Below are positions 36,680 to 46,469 of a stretch of 64,000 nucleotides of DNA, piece by piece. The translations under genes were made by a program, and so were the position numbers. Numbering within the stretch: the stretch's first letter is position 1; each line of letters opens with the position of its first letter. Location: contig CAMLUN010000002.1 in the NCBI GenBank assembly GCA_946487795.1, positions 1 to 64,000 of the forward strand, in the 5' to 3' direction. The notes under the pieces are model-generated. The model made no database searches. It had not been told where the DNA came from and saw only the letters and a list, made by a program, of their open reading frames with translations. The stretch is from an uncultured Lactobacillus sp. Its GTDB lineage: Bacteria; Bacillota; Bacilli; Lactobacillales; Lactobacillaceae.

Positions 36680-38137
36680 CTATTTTTGTTCCATCACTTT
36701 TTCACCATTAGCTGTAATAGTGAAAGTCTTGTTAGCAGCATCAGCATCAAGAACAGCCACATTCTTGCCATCCTTATCTTTTCGCGTAACCTTGATAGTT
36801 GTTTCAGTTGGTGTTTCCACTTCAATTGAACCATCAAGATCAAAGGCTGCAAATTTATTCCGCCATGCAAGTAAGTCTAAGAGGTTCTTAACTACTGGAC
36901 GTTGAACTTCTTGTGCAACTTCTTCTTTAGTGTAGTAGTGACGGTTGATGTTCCGACCTTCCTTAGTCTTTTCAAGTAATTCAAGGTCATTTGAACCAGC
37001 AAGTAAACCAACATAGTAAACCATTGGAATACCAGGTGCAAATACTTGGAATGCACGAGAAAGCAAGTAAGCTTTGTCATCGTCACCTAATGCAGAGTAG
37101 TAAGTAGAGTTAATTTGGTAAATATCCAAGTTGTTGTATTCAGCACTTGAGTATTTCCGCTTAACGTTAGCACCAACCTTGTATAATTCATTGGATGCAT
37201 ATTCGATTTCATCATCAGTTAAGATATCCTTAGCATCAACAACCCCAATACCATCATGAGTATCAAGAGTAGTAAATTGCTTCATTGGTGACATCTTTAA
37301 CCACTTAGCAAGGCGGTTAGTCTTACCAGAGTAAAGGGTATAAAGAGTAGTCATTGGTAAGGTAAAGTCATAGATGAAGAAGTCATGTTGTGAAATCTTT
37401 TGTGGAATGGTGTAGTGTTCGTGAATTTCAGGAAGGATGATGGCCTTGTAAGGAGCCAAAATATCTTGAACTTCATTTAAGAGATCCCAGATTTCAGGTT
37501 CAACGAAGAAATCATTAGTACCAACTTTCTTAATAGCGTAAGCAAAGGCATCAAGACGAATCATATCTGCACCGTGCTTAACCATGTCAATTAATGTTTC
37601 CTTGAAGAATTCGTTAGCTACCTTACTCTTAACGTTAATATCAATTTGTTCTTCACCGAAAGTGTTCCATAAGTTTTCAGTAGTACCATCATCAAAGGTA
37701 ATTTCTTGCTTAGGAGCCTTATCCTTTCGCTTGTAAATTAAGTCAACATCTTCTTGAGTTGGACGGTTCTTACCAGCTTTTTCCCAGAACTTTTCCCAAC
37801 GAATAAAGAAGTCGTTGTACTTAGAATCATCGTGCTTCTTCTTGAAGTCTTGGTACATTTCAGACTTCTTGGAAATATGGTTAATCATGAAGTCAAACAT
37901 TAAGTAGTAGTCTTCACCTAATGCTTCAACATCATCCCAGTTACCAAAAGCAGAATCAACAACATCGTAACGGTATGGTGCGAAACCACGGTCACCAGTT
38001 GATGGGAAGAATGGAAGTAAGTGAACACCGCCGATTGCATCACCGATATAGTTCTTTAATACTTCATGAGTTTCTTTAATATTTTTACCCATTGAGTCAG
38101 AGTAAGTAATTAACATTGCTTCATTTTTGATTGGCAT
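36680..38137 (-). CDS. gtfA: Sucrose phosphorylase (GH13)
   Basis: The 485-residue protein begins [17 protein letters not shown] and has [20 protein letters not shown]. The GH13 catalytic residues are Asp in RLDAFAYA, Glu in ILPEIHE and Asp in LDTHDG. It splits sucrose with phosphate into glucose-1-phosphate and fructose. The start is ATG 38137 with GGAGG; a TTG five codons upstream overlaps the ribosome site. It lies 26 nt after the MFS gene in an operon with two LacI-type operators. Confidence 0.93.
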   Translation of the reverse strand: MPIKNEAMLITYSDSMGKNIKETHEVLKNYIGDAIGGVHLLPFFPSTGDRGFAPYRYDVVDSAFGNWDDVEALGEDYYLMFDFMINHISKKSEMYQDFKKKHDDSKYNDFFIRWEKFWEKAGKNRPTQEDVDLIYKRKDKAPKQEITFDDGTTENLWNTFGEEQIDINVKSKVANEFFKETLIDMVKHGADMIRLDAFAYAIKKVGTNDFFVEPEIWDLLNEVQDILAPYKAIILPEIHEHYTIPQKISQHDFFIYDFTLPMTTLYTLYSGKTNRLAKWLKMSPMKQFTTLDTHDGIGVVDAKDILTDDEIEYASNELYKVGANVKRKYSSAEYNNLDIYQINSTYYSALGDDDKAYLLSRAFQVFAPGIPMVYYVGLLAGSNDLELLEKTKEGRNINRHYYTKEEVAQEVQRPVVKNLLDLLAWRNKFAAFDLDGSIEVETPTETTIKVTRKDKDGKNVAVLDADAANKTFTITANGEKVMEQK

Positions 38138-38163
38138 AATGATATCCTCCAATAATTTTAAAT

Positions 38164-39381
38164 TTAGTTAGCTTGTTTAGAATGACGAGTTGCAAAGAAA
38201 ATAATTAAGGCAATAACTATTAGCATTACCCCGTAGATTGGGAATGGTGCGGCAAGATCAAGGCCACTCATTGGGCGACCGACTAATCGATTCATCCATT
38301 CAGCAATTGTTGGTGAGAAGAAAGCTCCAAAGTTAAAACCAATCAGTACCATTGAAGTTACTAATGGTTGACGCTTAGCAGGAGCTAAATCCGGCAACAA
38401 GTTAAAAATCAACGGAGAAACTAATTGTAGTGGGAAGCCGATTAAAAGCAAACCAATTACTAACATTGCAAAGTTGCCGTTTGCGAAGGCAAATAAGAAG
38501 TTTGAAATGGCCATTAACCCGAGACCAAGGTAAACAGTGTTAAAACCTAACACTTTATTAATTGATCCGTAGAATAAACCACCAAGCGTTGCCCCAATTA
38601 ACATTAAGGAAAGGAACATTGATGAACCAGTATAGCTACTTCCCTTAATTGCAACGGTTAGGCCAGGGAAACGATTTTCCATTCCAACATAATCTACAAC
38701 TAAGAGGAAGGCAAAGAGAACAAGGAGGTAAACTACTGGACTAATCTTTTTAATTGGTTCTTCCACTTCAGTTACTTCTTCAGCAAGATCGTCTTCTGCA
38801 ACGTTATTATCTTGTGCTTTGCTATCGTCAGGAACACGAACTGCAAAGAAGAAAAGAACAACGAAAGCAAGAAGATAAACGGCAAATGATGCATGCCAAC
38901 CTGCATAACTAAGAATTAATCCGGCAATTGCAAGGGTACAAGCTTGACCGATTTGTTCAGCCGCAGCACGCCAACCAAGCATTTGAGCTCGGGTTGTACC
39001 TTCATACCAAACTGAAATCATCGAAATTGCTTGAGAGTTATATAAACCAAATCCTGCTCCTAAAACTAACCGGGAAATCAAAATCGCAGTGTAGTCATTC
39101 GCAAATATAGGAACAATTCCGGCAAGACCAACAATTGTAACCCCGGCCATAATAATCTTTTTATCAGAAATATTGAACCATTGTTGAAGTAATGGTGAAA
39201 GGACAACAAAAATCATTACAGCAAATGATGGAGTTGTAACTAAATATTCTGACTGTGTCTGTGAGATTCCGAGTGCCGCCTTTAATTGCGGTAAAGAACC
39301 TTGAATGGCATAAGCACTCGTAACCATGAATGAAACTGACAGGAATGCCAATTTGGTAACAAGAGAATTTTTGTTATTCAT
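38164..39381 (-). CDS. MFS transporter paired with sucrose phosphorylase
   Basis: The 405-residue protein has about 12 hydrophobic segments and an acidic loop (about residues 190-215) in the middle. It is first in the operon with gtfA, so sucrose or a related glucoside is the likely substrate (inference). A specific MFS sugar family could not be named with confidence. Confidence 0.82.
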   Translation of the reverse strand: MNNKNSLVTKLAFLSVSFMVTSAYAIQGSLPQLKAALGISQTQSEYLVTTPSFAVMIFVVLSPLLQQWFNISDKKIIMAGVTIVGLAGIVPIFANDYTAILISRLVLGAGFGLYNSQAISMISVWYEGTTRAQMLGWRAAAEQIGQACTLAIAGLILSYAGWHASFAVYLLAFVVLFFFAVRVPDDSKAQDNNVAEDDLAEEVTEVEEPIKKISPVVYLLVLFAFLLVVDYVGMENRFPGLTVAIKGSSYTGSSMFLSLMLIGATLGGLFYGSINKVLGFNTVYLGLGLMAISNFLFAFANGNFAMLVIGLLLIGFPLQLVSPLIFNLLPDLAPAKRQPLVTSMVLIGFNFGAFFSPTIAEWMNRLVGRPMSGLDLAAPFPIYGVMLIVIALIIFFATRHSKQAN

Positions 39382-39410
39382 AATTAGTAGGTACTCTTTC
39401 TATAGGTATT

Positions 39411-39480
39411 TGACAAACGTTTATCATTTTTGTACATCAATAATATACAATGAACTTTTTAAAATGTCAAACGTTTAACA
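39411..39480 (-). promoter_or_regulatory. Promoter of the MFS-gtfA operon between two LacI-type operators
   Basis: On the minus strand TTGACA (39465-39470), a 17-bp spacer and TATATT (39442-39447) form a consensus promoter. Two palindromic sites of the form TGnyAAACGTTTrnCA lie at 39465-39480 (covering the -35) and 39411-39426 (downstream of the start point), 54 bp apart. This is a classic repression layout for a LacI-family regulator. No such regulator gene is in this window. Confidence 0.8.
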
Positions 39481-39630
39481 AAGATTTATTACAAAAAATT
39501 GTAATCAATTACATTGTTATTATAACGCACTTTAAATGAAAATAGATGAAAACGGATGAGAACGCTATTTTAGCTCTTTTTTGAACGATTTGTGAACAAC
39601 TATACATTATATTTTTATAATTTTTTTATT

Positions 39631-39676
39631 AAAAAAGAGTAAAGCAATGACTAATTCATCGTTTTACTCTTTTTTA
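39631..39676. terminator. pepV operon terminator
   Basis: A long stem (AAAAGAGTAAA.. with ..TTTACTCTTTT) just after the pepV stop. The 296-bp gap to the MFS gene also holds the operators above and a weak cre-like site at 39547-39560. Confidence 0.85.
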
Positions 39677-39677
39677 C

Positions 39678-41012
39678 TTAATCCACACAAAGCTTCTTGA
39701 TTGCCTGCGCATAGATTTCCATCGCTTTATACATGTCTGGCAATGGCCACTGTTCATTAGCTTGATGCATATAATCGGGAGTTGTTGGTAACATTCCGCC
39801 AAAGGCAACACAATTATTCATGGTTCGAGCAAATGTTGCCCCACCAGAAATTTGTGGTTCAGCATCAACATCCCCAGTTTGTTCTTTATAAACTTTCATC
39901 AAAGTTTGCACTAATTTACTGTCTTTTGGAACGTACAGGGGTGCTAAATAATCAAAATGAACATACTTCAAATCATAAGCTGCCACCTGTTTACTTAGTT
40001 TTGCTAGTAAATTATCGCGATCGATCGTTACGGGAATTCGTAAATCAATCTGCATTCTTGTTTCATTTTCATTAATCTCAAGACTAGAAATATTGAAAGT
40101 TAATTGTCCAGACTCATCGCGAACATCACCGAGAACATTGCTCCCCGTTGCATCTTCCTTAAATAATTTGCCAATAAAATCAAGTGGCTTAAAATCAAAA
40201 ACATCATCAAGCGCAATCGCTAACCGTAAAACAGCATTCGTTCCTTCCGGTGCCATCATCGCATGAACAGACTTACCAATAACAGTAATCGAATTGTCGT
40301 CACTTGTATATTCAAAGCCATGCTTATCTAAAGCCGCCTTCACTTCATCCTGCTTTGGACCATCGTACACTGCACTATCAGGGACCGCATTAAACGCATT
40401 TTTCAAGTTAATCTTTAGTTGATCTGTTCCTGGACCAACGAGATAAGATTGTTGCAACCCCTTTTCAGCATAAATTAATGGAAATTCAGCATCAGGAGAA
40501 ATTCCACTATCAATTGGCGCTTCCTTTTTATTATATTCAGCAATTCCACGCCATAGAATTTCTTCATCAGTTCCATAAATAAAACGAATTCGTTGATTGA
40601 AGTGATAACCTTGATCCATCAATGCTTTAACAGCATATAAAGCTGCAATTCCTGGACCTTTATCATCTTGTGACCCTCGTCCATAAACTGCATCATTGAT
40701 TACTGTGCCTTTAAATGGATCATGTTTCCATTTGCCTAAATCGCCGGCAGGAACCGTATCAAGATGACAAATTACACCAAAAATTTTGTCCCCACTACCA
40801 ACTTCTGCATAGCCATAGTACCCGTCTGGATCTTCATAGGTCTTAAAACCTAATTCATCACAAATCTTCATCATTTCATCGAGGGCGTTACGAATTCCTT
40901 TGCCAAATGGTGCGCCTTCTTCTGCTGGTTGATTATATGATGGAACAGAAATTAGTCGTTCTAAAGTTTTAACAGCAGCTTTTTGTTCATCTTCTGTAAT
41001 AATTTTATCCAT
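39678..41012 (-). CDS. pepV: Dipeptidase PepV (M20 family)
   Basis: The 444-residue zinc peptidase has the M20 motifs: VICHLDTVPAG, GRGSQDDKGPG, the catalytic-Glu region YGTDEEI and a C-terminal GGATFARTM. PepV cleaves dipeptides and some tripeptides in lactic acid bacteria. It starts 12 nt after the YfcC-family gene, so the two form an operon for peptide or amino-acid use. Confidence 0.93.
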   Translation of the reverse strand: MDKIITEDEQKAAVKTLERLISVPSYNQPAEEGAPFGKGIRNALDEMMKICDELGFKTYEDPDGYYGYAEVGSGDKIFGVICHLDTVPAGDLGKWKHDPFKGTVINDAVYGRGSQDDKGPGIAALYAVKALMDQGYHFNQRIRFIYGTDEEILWRGIAEYNKKEAPIDSGISPDAEFPLIYAEKGLQQSYLVGPGTDQLKINLKNAFNAVPDSAVYDGPKQDEVKAALDKHGFEYTSDDNSITVIGKSVHAMMAPEGTNAVLRLAIALDDVFDFKPLDFIGKLFKEDATGSNVLGDVRDESGQLTFNISSLEINENETRMQIDLRIPVTIDRDNLLAKLSKQVAAYDLKYVHFDYLAPLYVPKDSKLVQTLMKVYKEQTGDVDAEPQISGGATFARTMNNCVAFGGMLPTTPDYMHQANEQWPLPDMYKAMEIYAQAIKKLCVD

Positions 41013-41024
41013 TCAAATCCCCTC

Positions 41025-42542
41025 CTAGAGCAAGGCAGCAATTCCTAAGAACAAGCAAGTAGCAACAAAGAGATAAATCATTAATTTCAGCATCCACTTC
41101 CACCAAATGCCGACATTAATATGCGCAATTGCTAACGCTCCCATAACAACTCCCGAAGTTGGGGTAATAAGGTTAACCCAACCCGAAGCTGCTTGATAAG
41201 CAGTAATAACAAGGCTACCAGAAACATGCGCAAAATGTCCCATTGGTCCGATAATTCCCATCGTTGCCGCAGCTAACCCAGACGTTGATGGAATTAAGAA
41301 TGACATTGGGATATAGAAAATGTAAGTCAAAATAATAAAGATCGTTTGTGATAATCCATGAAGGCCCAATTCTCCCCAGTGAAGAACTGTTCCAGTGATC
41401 ATCCCATTATTCATTATTACTTGAATTCCCCGTGCAACTGCCACAATAATTGCAACGCTTAAGAAATCTCCCATTCCTGACATGAAAGCATCAATAAATT
41501 CGCTTTCCTTCATATGGTAAACAGCCATAATCAAGACCGACATAAAGAGGAAGAGCATGGTAATTTCATTGAAGTACCATGTTCCAAGGGGTGCCATATC
41601 ATGCCCTAATAAATCGCCTAGGAATGGAATATTAACCAACCACTTTGTAAATTTATCAAAAAATGTCCAATGGCTATTAAGGTTTGACCATGGAATTAGT
41701 CCTAGAATCATCACAACAAAAGTAATTCCGAATAGCCAAATAACTGTCTTTTGACGACCGGTCATCTTATGGTCGTCACTAGGATCAGCCTTGACTAAAA
41801 AGTGCTTTTCATCTTCTGCTCGTTGATTGTAAACCAATGATTTAGTTGGATCTTTTTCAATTACCGATGCATAGTGGTAAACATAAATAATACTAATCGT
41901 TATCATAATAATTAAAAGGATTACCCGGGAAACTAAACCATCACCAGGAGAAATATTTAACGTTTGAGAAGCTACTCCTGTGGCAAATGGGTTAACAGTT
42001 GATGCTAAACAACCAACTTGACTTCCCACTAAAGCAATCGCAACCGCTACAATTGAATCAAAGCCAACACCCATCATCACGGGGATCAAGAGAGGATAGA
42101 ATGCAATCGTTTCTTCCCCCATTCCATATGTTGATCCACCAAGAGCAAACAGAAGCATTAAAATTGGAATCAATTGTTTTTCTCGTCCCTTATACCGGCG
42201 AACGATTGAACCGATCCCTTCGTTTAATGCATTTGTCTTATTAACCACTCCCAAGAATCCACCGATAACAAGAATAAATAGTGATACTGAGATGGCTCCA
42301 TCTGTCTTTTTATCACCGACCATCCCGATAACGGGTGCCATAAAGACATCCCAAATTCCCTGGGGTTTATTTGTCACCGCCTTATATGTGCCAGAAATAA
42401 TATTTCCAGCTTTATCCGTCTCATATGTCCCTGCTGGTATAATCCACGTTAAAATTGCAATTAAAATAATAATTAAAAATAAAATTGTAAACGCAGAGGG
42501 CATATGAAAATGATGTTTTTTCTTCGTTTGTGTTTCCTGCAC
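41025..42542 (-). CDS. YfcC/DcuC-family membrane carrier
   Basis: The 505-residue protein starts with a short basic tail and has about 12 hydrophobic segments. GGSTYGMGEETIAFYPLLIPVM and LIPSTSGLAAATMGIIGPMG are typical of the C4-dicarboxylate anaerobic carrier/YfcC family. In Gram-positive bacteria such genes often sit next to peptidases or arginine genes; transport of an amino acid or peptide is inferred from pepV. The start codon is GTG. Confidence 0.82.
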   Translation of the reverse strand: MQETQTKKKHHFHMPSAFTILFLIIILIAILTWIIPAGTYETDKAGNIISGTYKAVTNKPQGIWDVFMAPVIGMVGDKKTDGAISVSLFILVIGGFLGVVNKTNALNEGIGSIVRRYKGREKQLIPILMLLFALGGSTYGMGEETIAFYPLLIPVMMGVGFDSIVAVAIALVGSQVGCLASTVNPFATGVASQTLNISPGDGLVSRVILLIIMITISIIYVYHYASVIEKDPTKSLVYNQRAEDEKHFLVKADPSDDHKMTGRQKTVIWLFGITFVVMILGLIPWSNLNSHWTFFDKFTKWLVNIPFLGDLLGHDMAPLGTWYFNEITMLFLFMSVLIMAVYHMKESEFIDAFMSGMGDFLSVAIIVAVARGIQVIMNNGMITGTVLHWGELGLHGLSQTIFIILTYIFYIPMSFLIPSTSGLAAATMGIIGPMGHFAHVSGSLVITAYQAASGWVNLITPTSGVVMGALAIAHINVGIWWKWMLKLMIYLFVATCLFLGIAALL

Positions 42543-42688
42543 AATAACCGCCTCTTTTGTAAAATCTTTTGTAAAATTAGTATCAATTTTATTTTAATTC
42601 AGTTTGAAAGCGGCTTCAACTTAATCTAAGAATTATCCTTAAAGAATGCTATAATTGCCTTGTAGTAATTTTAAGGAGGATGAAGCTA

Positions 42689-43633
42689 ATGGTAATGAAT
42701 CCTAATAAAGCACAAGACGTTTGGAAAGACGCCGGTGAACATGTCCAATTTACTGTATTAGAATTAAAACGAGAAAATCAAGCAAAGGAACAAGAAGCAA
42801 TTCAAGAATTTGTTGAACGGTTCCAAGCAATTACTCGATCACTGCGAATTCGGGATAATAAGGGTAATCTTAAAGTTTCTTTAGGCTTTAGCAACGACGC
42901 ATGGGACTATCTTTTCCCAAATGCCCCTAAACCCAAAGAATTAGAAACTTACCAAACATTAACCGGGCCAAAATACAAAATGCCTGCCGCAAAAGGAGAT
43001 ATTTTCCTCCATATTCGTGCAAACGATGAGGCTGCAGTTTACGAATTCATGGCTCAAGTAATGCTCTTTATTAGAGATATTACTAATGTTGTTGATGAAA
43101 CAAAGGGCTTTCGCTATTTTGAAGGCCGGGCCATTATTGGCTTTATTGATGGAACTGAAAATCCGGAACCTCAGGATGCTGCTGAATACGCAATTATTGG
43201 TGATGAGGATCCTACGTTTGAAAATGGTTCATATGCCTTTGCACAAAAATGGCGGCATAACATGGACATTTGGAATAAGCTAACTACTGAAACGCAAGAA
43301 AAAGCTGTTGGACGAAAGAAGTTTTCTGACTTAGAATTAAGCGAAAAAGAGAAGTTTAAGAATGCTCATAATGTCGCTTCCCAAGCGGAAATTGATGGTA
43401 TTGAACAGAAGATTGTACGCATGAATGTTCCATATTCAGACCCTGCCGCTGATAATACTGGAACTTTCTTTATTGGTTATTCACGGCATTGGACTGTAAC
43501 TAAGAAGATGCTTGAAAATATGCTTGAGCAAAACGATTATCTCCTAACTTTCTCTGATATTTTAGGTGGTCAACTCTTCTTTATTCCTTCGCGTCCAATG
43601 TTGGATCAAATTGCTGAAGGCGAATTAAATTAG
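42689..43633 (+). CDS. Dye-decolorizing (DyP-type) heme peroxidase
   Basis: The 314-residue protein has the GFIDGTENP motif with the distal Asp, a proximal-His segment QKWRHNMDIW and a distal-Arg segment GYSRHW. It has no signal peptide, so it is probably cytoplasmic. The start is ATG 42689, 9 nt after AAGGAGG; the ATG at 42680 touches the ribosome site. It would need heme; a ferrochelatase gene occurs in this window but no other heme biosynthesis genes do. Confidence 0.9.
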   Translation: MVMNPNKAQDVWKDAGEHVQFTVLELKRENQAKEQEAIQEFVERFQAITRSLRIRDNKGNLKVSLGFSNDAWDYLFPNAPKPKELETYQTLTGPKYKMPAAKGDIFLHIRANDEAAVYEFMAQVMLFIRDITNVVDETKGFRYFEGRAIIGFIDGTENPEPQDAAEYAIIGDEDPTFENGSYAFAQKWRHNMDIWNKLTTETQEKAVGRKKFSDLELSEKEKFKNAHNVASQAEIDGIEQKIVRMNVPYSDPAADNTGTFFIGYSRHWTVTKKMLENMLEQNDYLLTFSDILGGQLFFIPSRPMLDQIAEGELN

Positions 43634-43637
43634 TTGA

Positions 43638-43666
43638 TTGACAAGTTGAAGGCAAATTGCTATATT
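43638..43666 (+). promoter_or_regulatory. Consensus promoter of the ABC-F leader
   Basis: TTGACA (43638-43643) and TATATT (43661-43666) are separated by exactly 17 bp. The promoter starts 5 bp after the DyP stop codon and should drive a leader of about 220 nt before the ABC-F start. Confidence 0.85.
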
Positions 43667-43697
43667 ATTAGCAGCAAATTTTAGGAGGGATCATCCA

Positions 43698-43709
43698 TTG
43701 AAATTTTAA
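43698..43709 (+). CDS. Three-codon leader peptide (MKF) of the ABC-F gene
   Basis: TTG AAA TTT TAA follows AGGAGG (43683-43688) at 9 nt. The strong ribosome site has no other nearby ATG or GTG start. An ATT one base upstream would open a 23-residue frame ending at 43768, but ATT starts are rare. Very short upstream ORFs are known in attenuators of ABC-F resistance genes; ribosome stalling here would expose the antiterminator. Confidence 0.6.
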   Translation: MKF

Positions 43710-43873
43710 TTCTACACAATTTAATGTATCTGGAACTGTGGATTCACGCAGAAAGGTACTACGGGTAGAATTATTTTTCAATGATTGATCAATAAATGAG
43801 AACTAATGGGCCAATACCATTAGTTTAAAAGTCTACCTGTAGTGGTGGGCTTTTTTTCGTTACCTTTTCTGCG
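43707..43873 (+). promoter_or_regulatory. Ribosome-mediated transcription attenuator of the ABC-F gene
   Basis: Helix 1 pairs 43707-43715 with 43765-43773 (9 bp, perfect). The terminator pairs 43830-43837 with 43844-43851 and is followed by T7 (43851-43857). The competing antiterminator pairs 43759-43768 with 43833-43842 (10 bp, one G-U) and can continue as 43747-43758 with 43861-43873. Helix 1 starts in the stop codon of the leader ORF, so a ribosome held there would block helix 1 and favour read-through. A further 9-bp hairpin (43801-43825) lies between. Confidence 0.75.
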
Positions 43874-43896
43874 AGTAACGAAAGAGTGATTTTTTA

Positions 43897-45404
43897 ATGG
43901 AACCAATCACGATAAATAATTTAACTTTTGCTTATCCGGGACAAGAACCGCTTTTTAATCATTGTGATCTTAATATTAGCAGCGATTGGAAACTTGGTCT
44001 TCTTGGACGAAACGGTCGGGGCAAAACCACACTACTCAAAATCTTGCAAAAGCAACTTTCCTTTCAAGGAAGTATTCAAACCAATCTTAAGTTTAACTAT
44101 TATCCATTAGTAATTCGTGAACCGAATGATTACACATTGAATGTCCTTATGAGAAGTGGCTATCAAGGTGAGCAATGGCAAATCGAACGAGAATTAAATT
44201 TGATGGCAACTCCCACAGAATTACTATGGCAACCTTTCAGTACTCTTAGTGGTGGCGAACAAACACATGTGATGCTAGCAACCCTTTTTGCCCAGGATGG
44301 ATATTTCCCCCTGCTTGACGAACCGACTAATCACCTTGATCAGGATGGTCGAAAACAAATTGCTCAATATCTAAAAACAAAAAAAACGGCTTCATTATCA
44401 CTAGCCATGACCGAGATTTTCTCGATAAAGTCATTGACCATTCATTAGTGATTGAACAACACCATCTTGTTTTAACCCGTGGTAATTACAGTGATTATTT
44501 CGTTCATAAGGAGCAACGAGATTCTACGGCCATCAAGAAAAACGAAAATTTATTAAAAGATATTCATCATTTAAAGCAAACACGTCAGGCAAAATCTCAA
44601 TGGGCTCAACAAGCAGAAAATGAAAAGAAGAATAATTCTCATGCGGATAAAGGCTTTATTGGTGCCAAAGCTGCAAAAATGATGAAAAAAGCAACCATAA
44701 TGAAAGGACGCTTAGACACCGCAATCGAGGAACGAAAAGGACTTTTAAAAGAGATTGAAAATGTTGTTCCGCTAACAATTAATGTCCTCCCCACTAATCA
44801 TCAACTATTGTTAAGCATTAATGATCTAACGTTATCGTATCCAACTAAACAACTCTGTTCTAATATCACTGCAACCATTGAAAAAAATGAGCAGGTCCTG
44901 CTCTGTGGGAATAATGGTACTGGAAAATCTAGTATTATTAATGCAATCATCGGGACATTCAGTGGTAAGCAAAGCGGAGATATACTTTTTAGCAGTGCCC
45001 TTAAAATCAGCACAGTACGTCAAGATTATTATGATAATCATGGAAGTTTACGTAGTTTTGCATCTTCTTCTAAAATTAACTACGATCAATTTCTTAACCT
45101 TCTTCGTAAATTAGGGATGGAACGTGCTACTTTTAATGTTCCGATTGAAGAAATGAGTATGGGACAACAAAAGAAGGTTGAACTAGCACGGTCATTAGCT
45201 GAGCCCGCTCACCTTTATTTATGGGATGAGCCGCTAAATTATCTTGATACCTATAATCAGCAACAACTAATTCAGTTAATTCAAGAAAAGCGACCACCAA
45301 TGCTAATTGTTGAACATGATCAAAATTTCATTAAGCAAATTGCCACAAAGAAATTGAAATTTAATATTTCCTGGGAAATAATCAACTTTACCAACTTAAT
45401 GTAA
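43897..45404 (+). pseudogene. Lsa-like ABC-F ribosomal protection protein, split by a 1-base frameshift
   Basis: Two adjacent frames, 43897-44448 and 44448-45404, form one ABC-F protein of about 502 residues if one A is added to the A8 run at 44379-44386; the downstream frame then continues in the usual SHDRDFLDKV order. Both ATPase domains are complete: GRNGRGKTT, LSGGEQT, LLDEPTNHLD, and CGNNGTGKSS, MSMGQQKK, LWDEPLNYLD, joined by a charged linker. The N terminus resembles Lsa proteins, which protect ribosomes from lincosamides, streptogramin A and pleuromutilins. It may be broken, slippage-expressed or a sequencing error. Confidence 0.85.
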
Positions 45405-45573
45405 AAAAAGGAGCTGTGACACAAGTTAGGTCACTTCCACAAAATACGAACAGCACAGTACAACAATGGCCTTCATCGTCCGGCAAAGTCGAACGTTGAA
45501 GGCCTATTGTTGCTTGCGGGGGGCTCGAAAACGAAGTCACGAGTGACTTCTGTCTCGCTCCCATAATTTTTAG
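45405..45573. repeat. Two large imperfect hairpins in the gap after the ABC-F gene
   Basis: A long foldback with AACAATGGCCTTCA arms (about 45463-45510) is followed by a perfect 8-bp GAAGTCAC/GTGACTTC hairpin (about 45533-45550). The gap lies between convergent genes, so these may act as terminators, or be a dispersed repeat. Only one copy was seen in this window. Confidence 0.5.
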
Positions 45574-46290
45574 CTAAATTAAATTCAACTCAGTTAACCA
45601 CTCAAGAAATAGTGGGAACCACTTTCCCATATGATTATCTACTCGATCATTATTGACAATACCAGTATATTCGTTAGCTAATGCGATTCCATGTCCCCCA
45701 GTGCTAAACTCATGTAATTCATATGGAACATCATACTTGATTAACGCATCTGCATATACTTGGAGGTGATCAACAAAGGGAGTTAATTCATCTTTTGCCG
45801 ATCCCCACATAAAGGTTGGTGGTGTTTGTGGATTTACCAATTCCGCTACATTTTCTGTTGTAACCCCCATGCGTTCATCAATCAAGGGTTGAATAACAGG
45901 ATATCCTAATGCGGCAAATTTAGCGTGTGTTAGTTTTTCGTTACTATATGCAGCGGCAATTTGGCCTCCTGCAGAAAAGCCAATAATTCCCAGTCGATCA
46001 ACGTCAACATCTAATTCAATTGCATGGTTAACAATATATTCAAATGCTTGGTGAACTGCTATTTTGGCTTCTTCATAATTTTTATGTTCAACTACTGGAT
46101 ACCGCACAACAAACGTTTGCCATGCATGGGTTGCAAACGTTAATGCCACCCGCTCAGAATCTCGTTCCATAATCTTGTTATAACTGCCTCCTGGCAAAAT
46201 AACAAGGCCGGGTAAAGCTTTATCAGTATTATTATGATAAATATCTAGAGACGAATATGGTTGATCTAAGTTAACACTTTTAATTTCCAT
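45574..46290 (-). CDS. Alpha/beta hydrolase (BD-FAE/acetyl-xylan-esterase-like)
   Basis: The 238-residue protein has ILPGGSYNKI (oxyanion hole), the nucleophile elbow GFSAGGQ and a C-terminal His in STGGHGIAL. It is a small esterase-type alpha/beta hydrolase. The ribosome site GAGGTGAG is close to the ATG. No neighbour hints at the substrate. Confidence 0.85.
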   Translation of the reverse strand: MEIKSVNLDQPYSSLDIYHNNTDKALPGLVILPGGSYNKIMERDSERVALTFATHAWQTFVVRYPVVEHKNYEEAKIAVHQAFEYIVNHAIELDVDVDRLGIIGFSAGGQIAAAYSNEKLTHAKFAALGYPVIQPLIDERMGVTTENVAELVNPQTPPTFMWGSAKDELTPFVDHLQVYADALIKYDVPYELHEFSTGGHGIALANEYTGIVNNDRVDNHMGKWFPLFLEWLTELNLI

Positions 46291-46469
46291 TTTCTCACCT
46301 CATTTTGATTTTTCTAAATGTTAAAATTACAAATAATAGTATAACCTCAATATGCAATAAACGATACAGGTAAAAAATTGTTATTAATTCACAAATTTCC
46401 CCTTGTTTATCATGATACATTTGTTAAAGTGATAAAGTATCAATTATTATTTGGGGGTTAGAAAATCTA

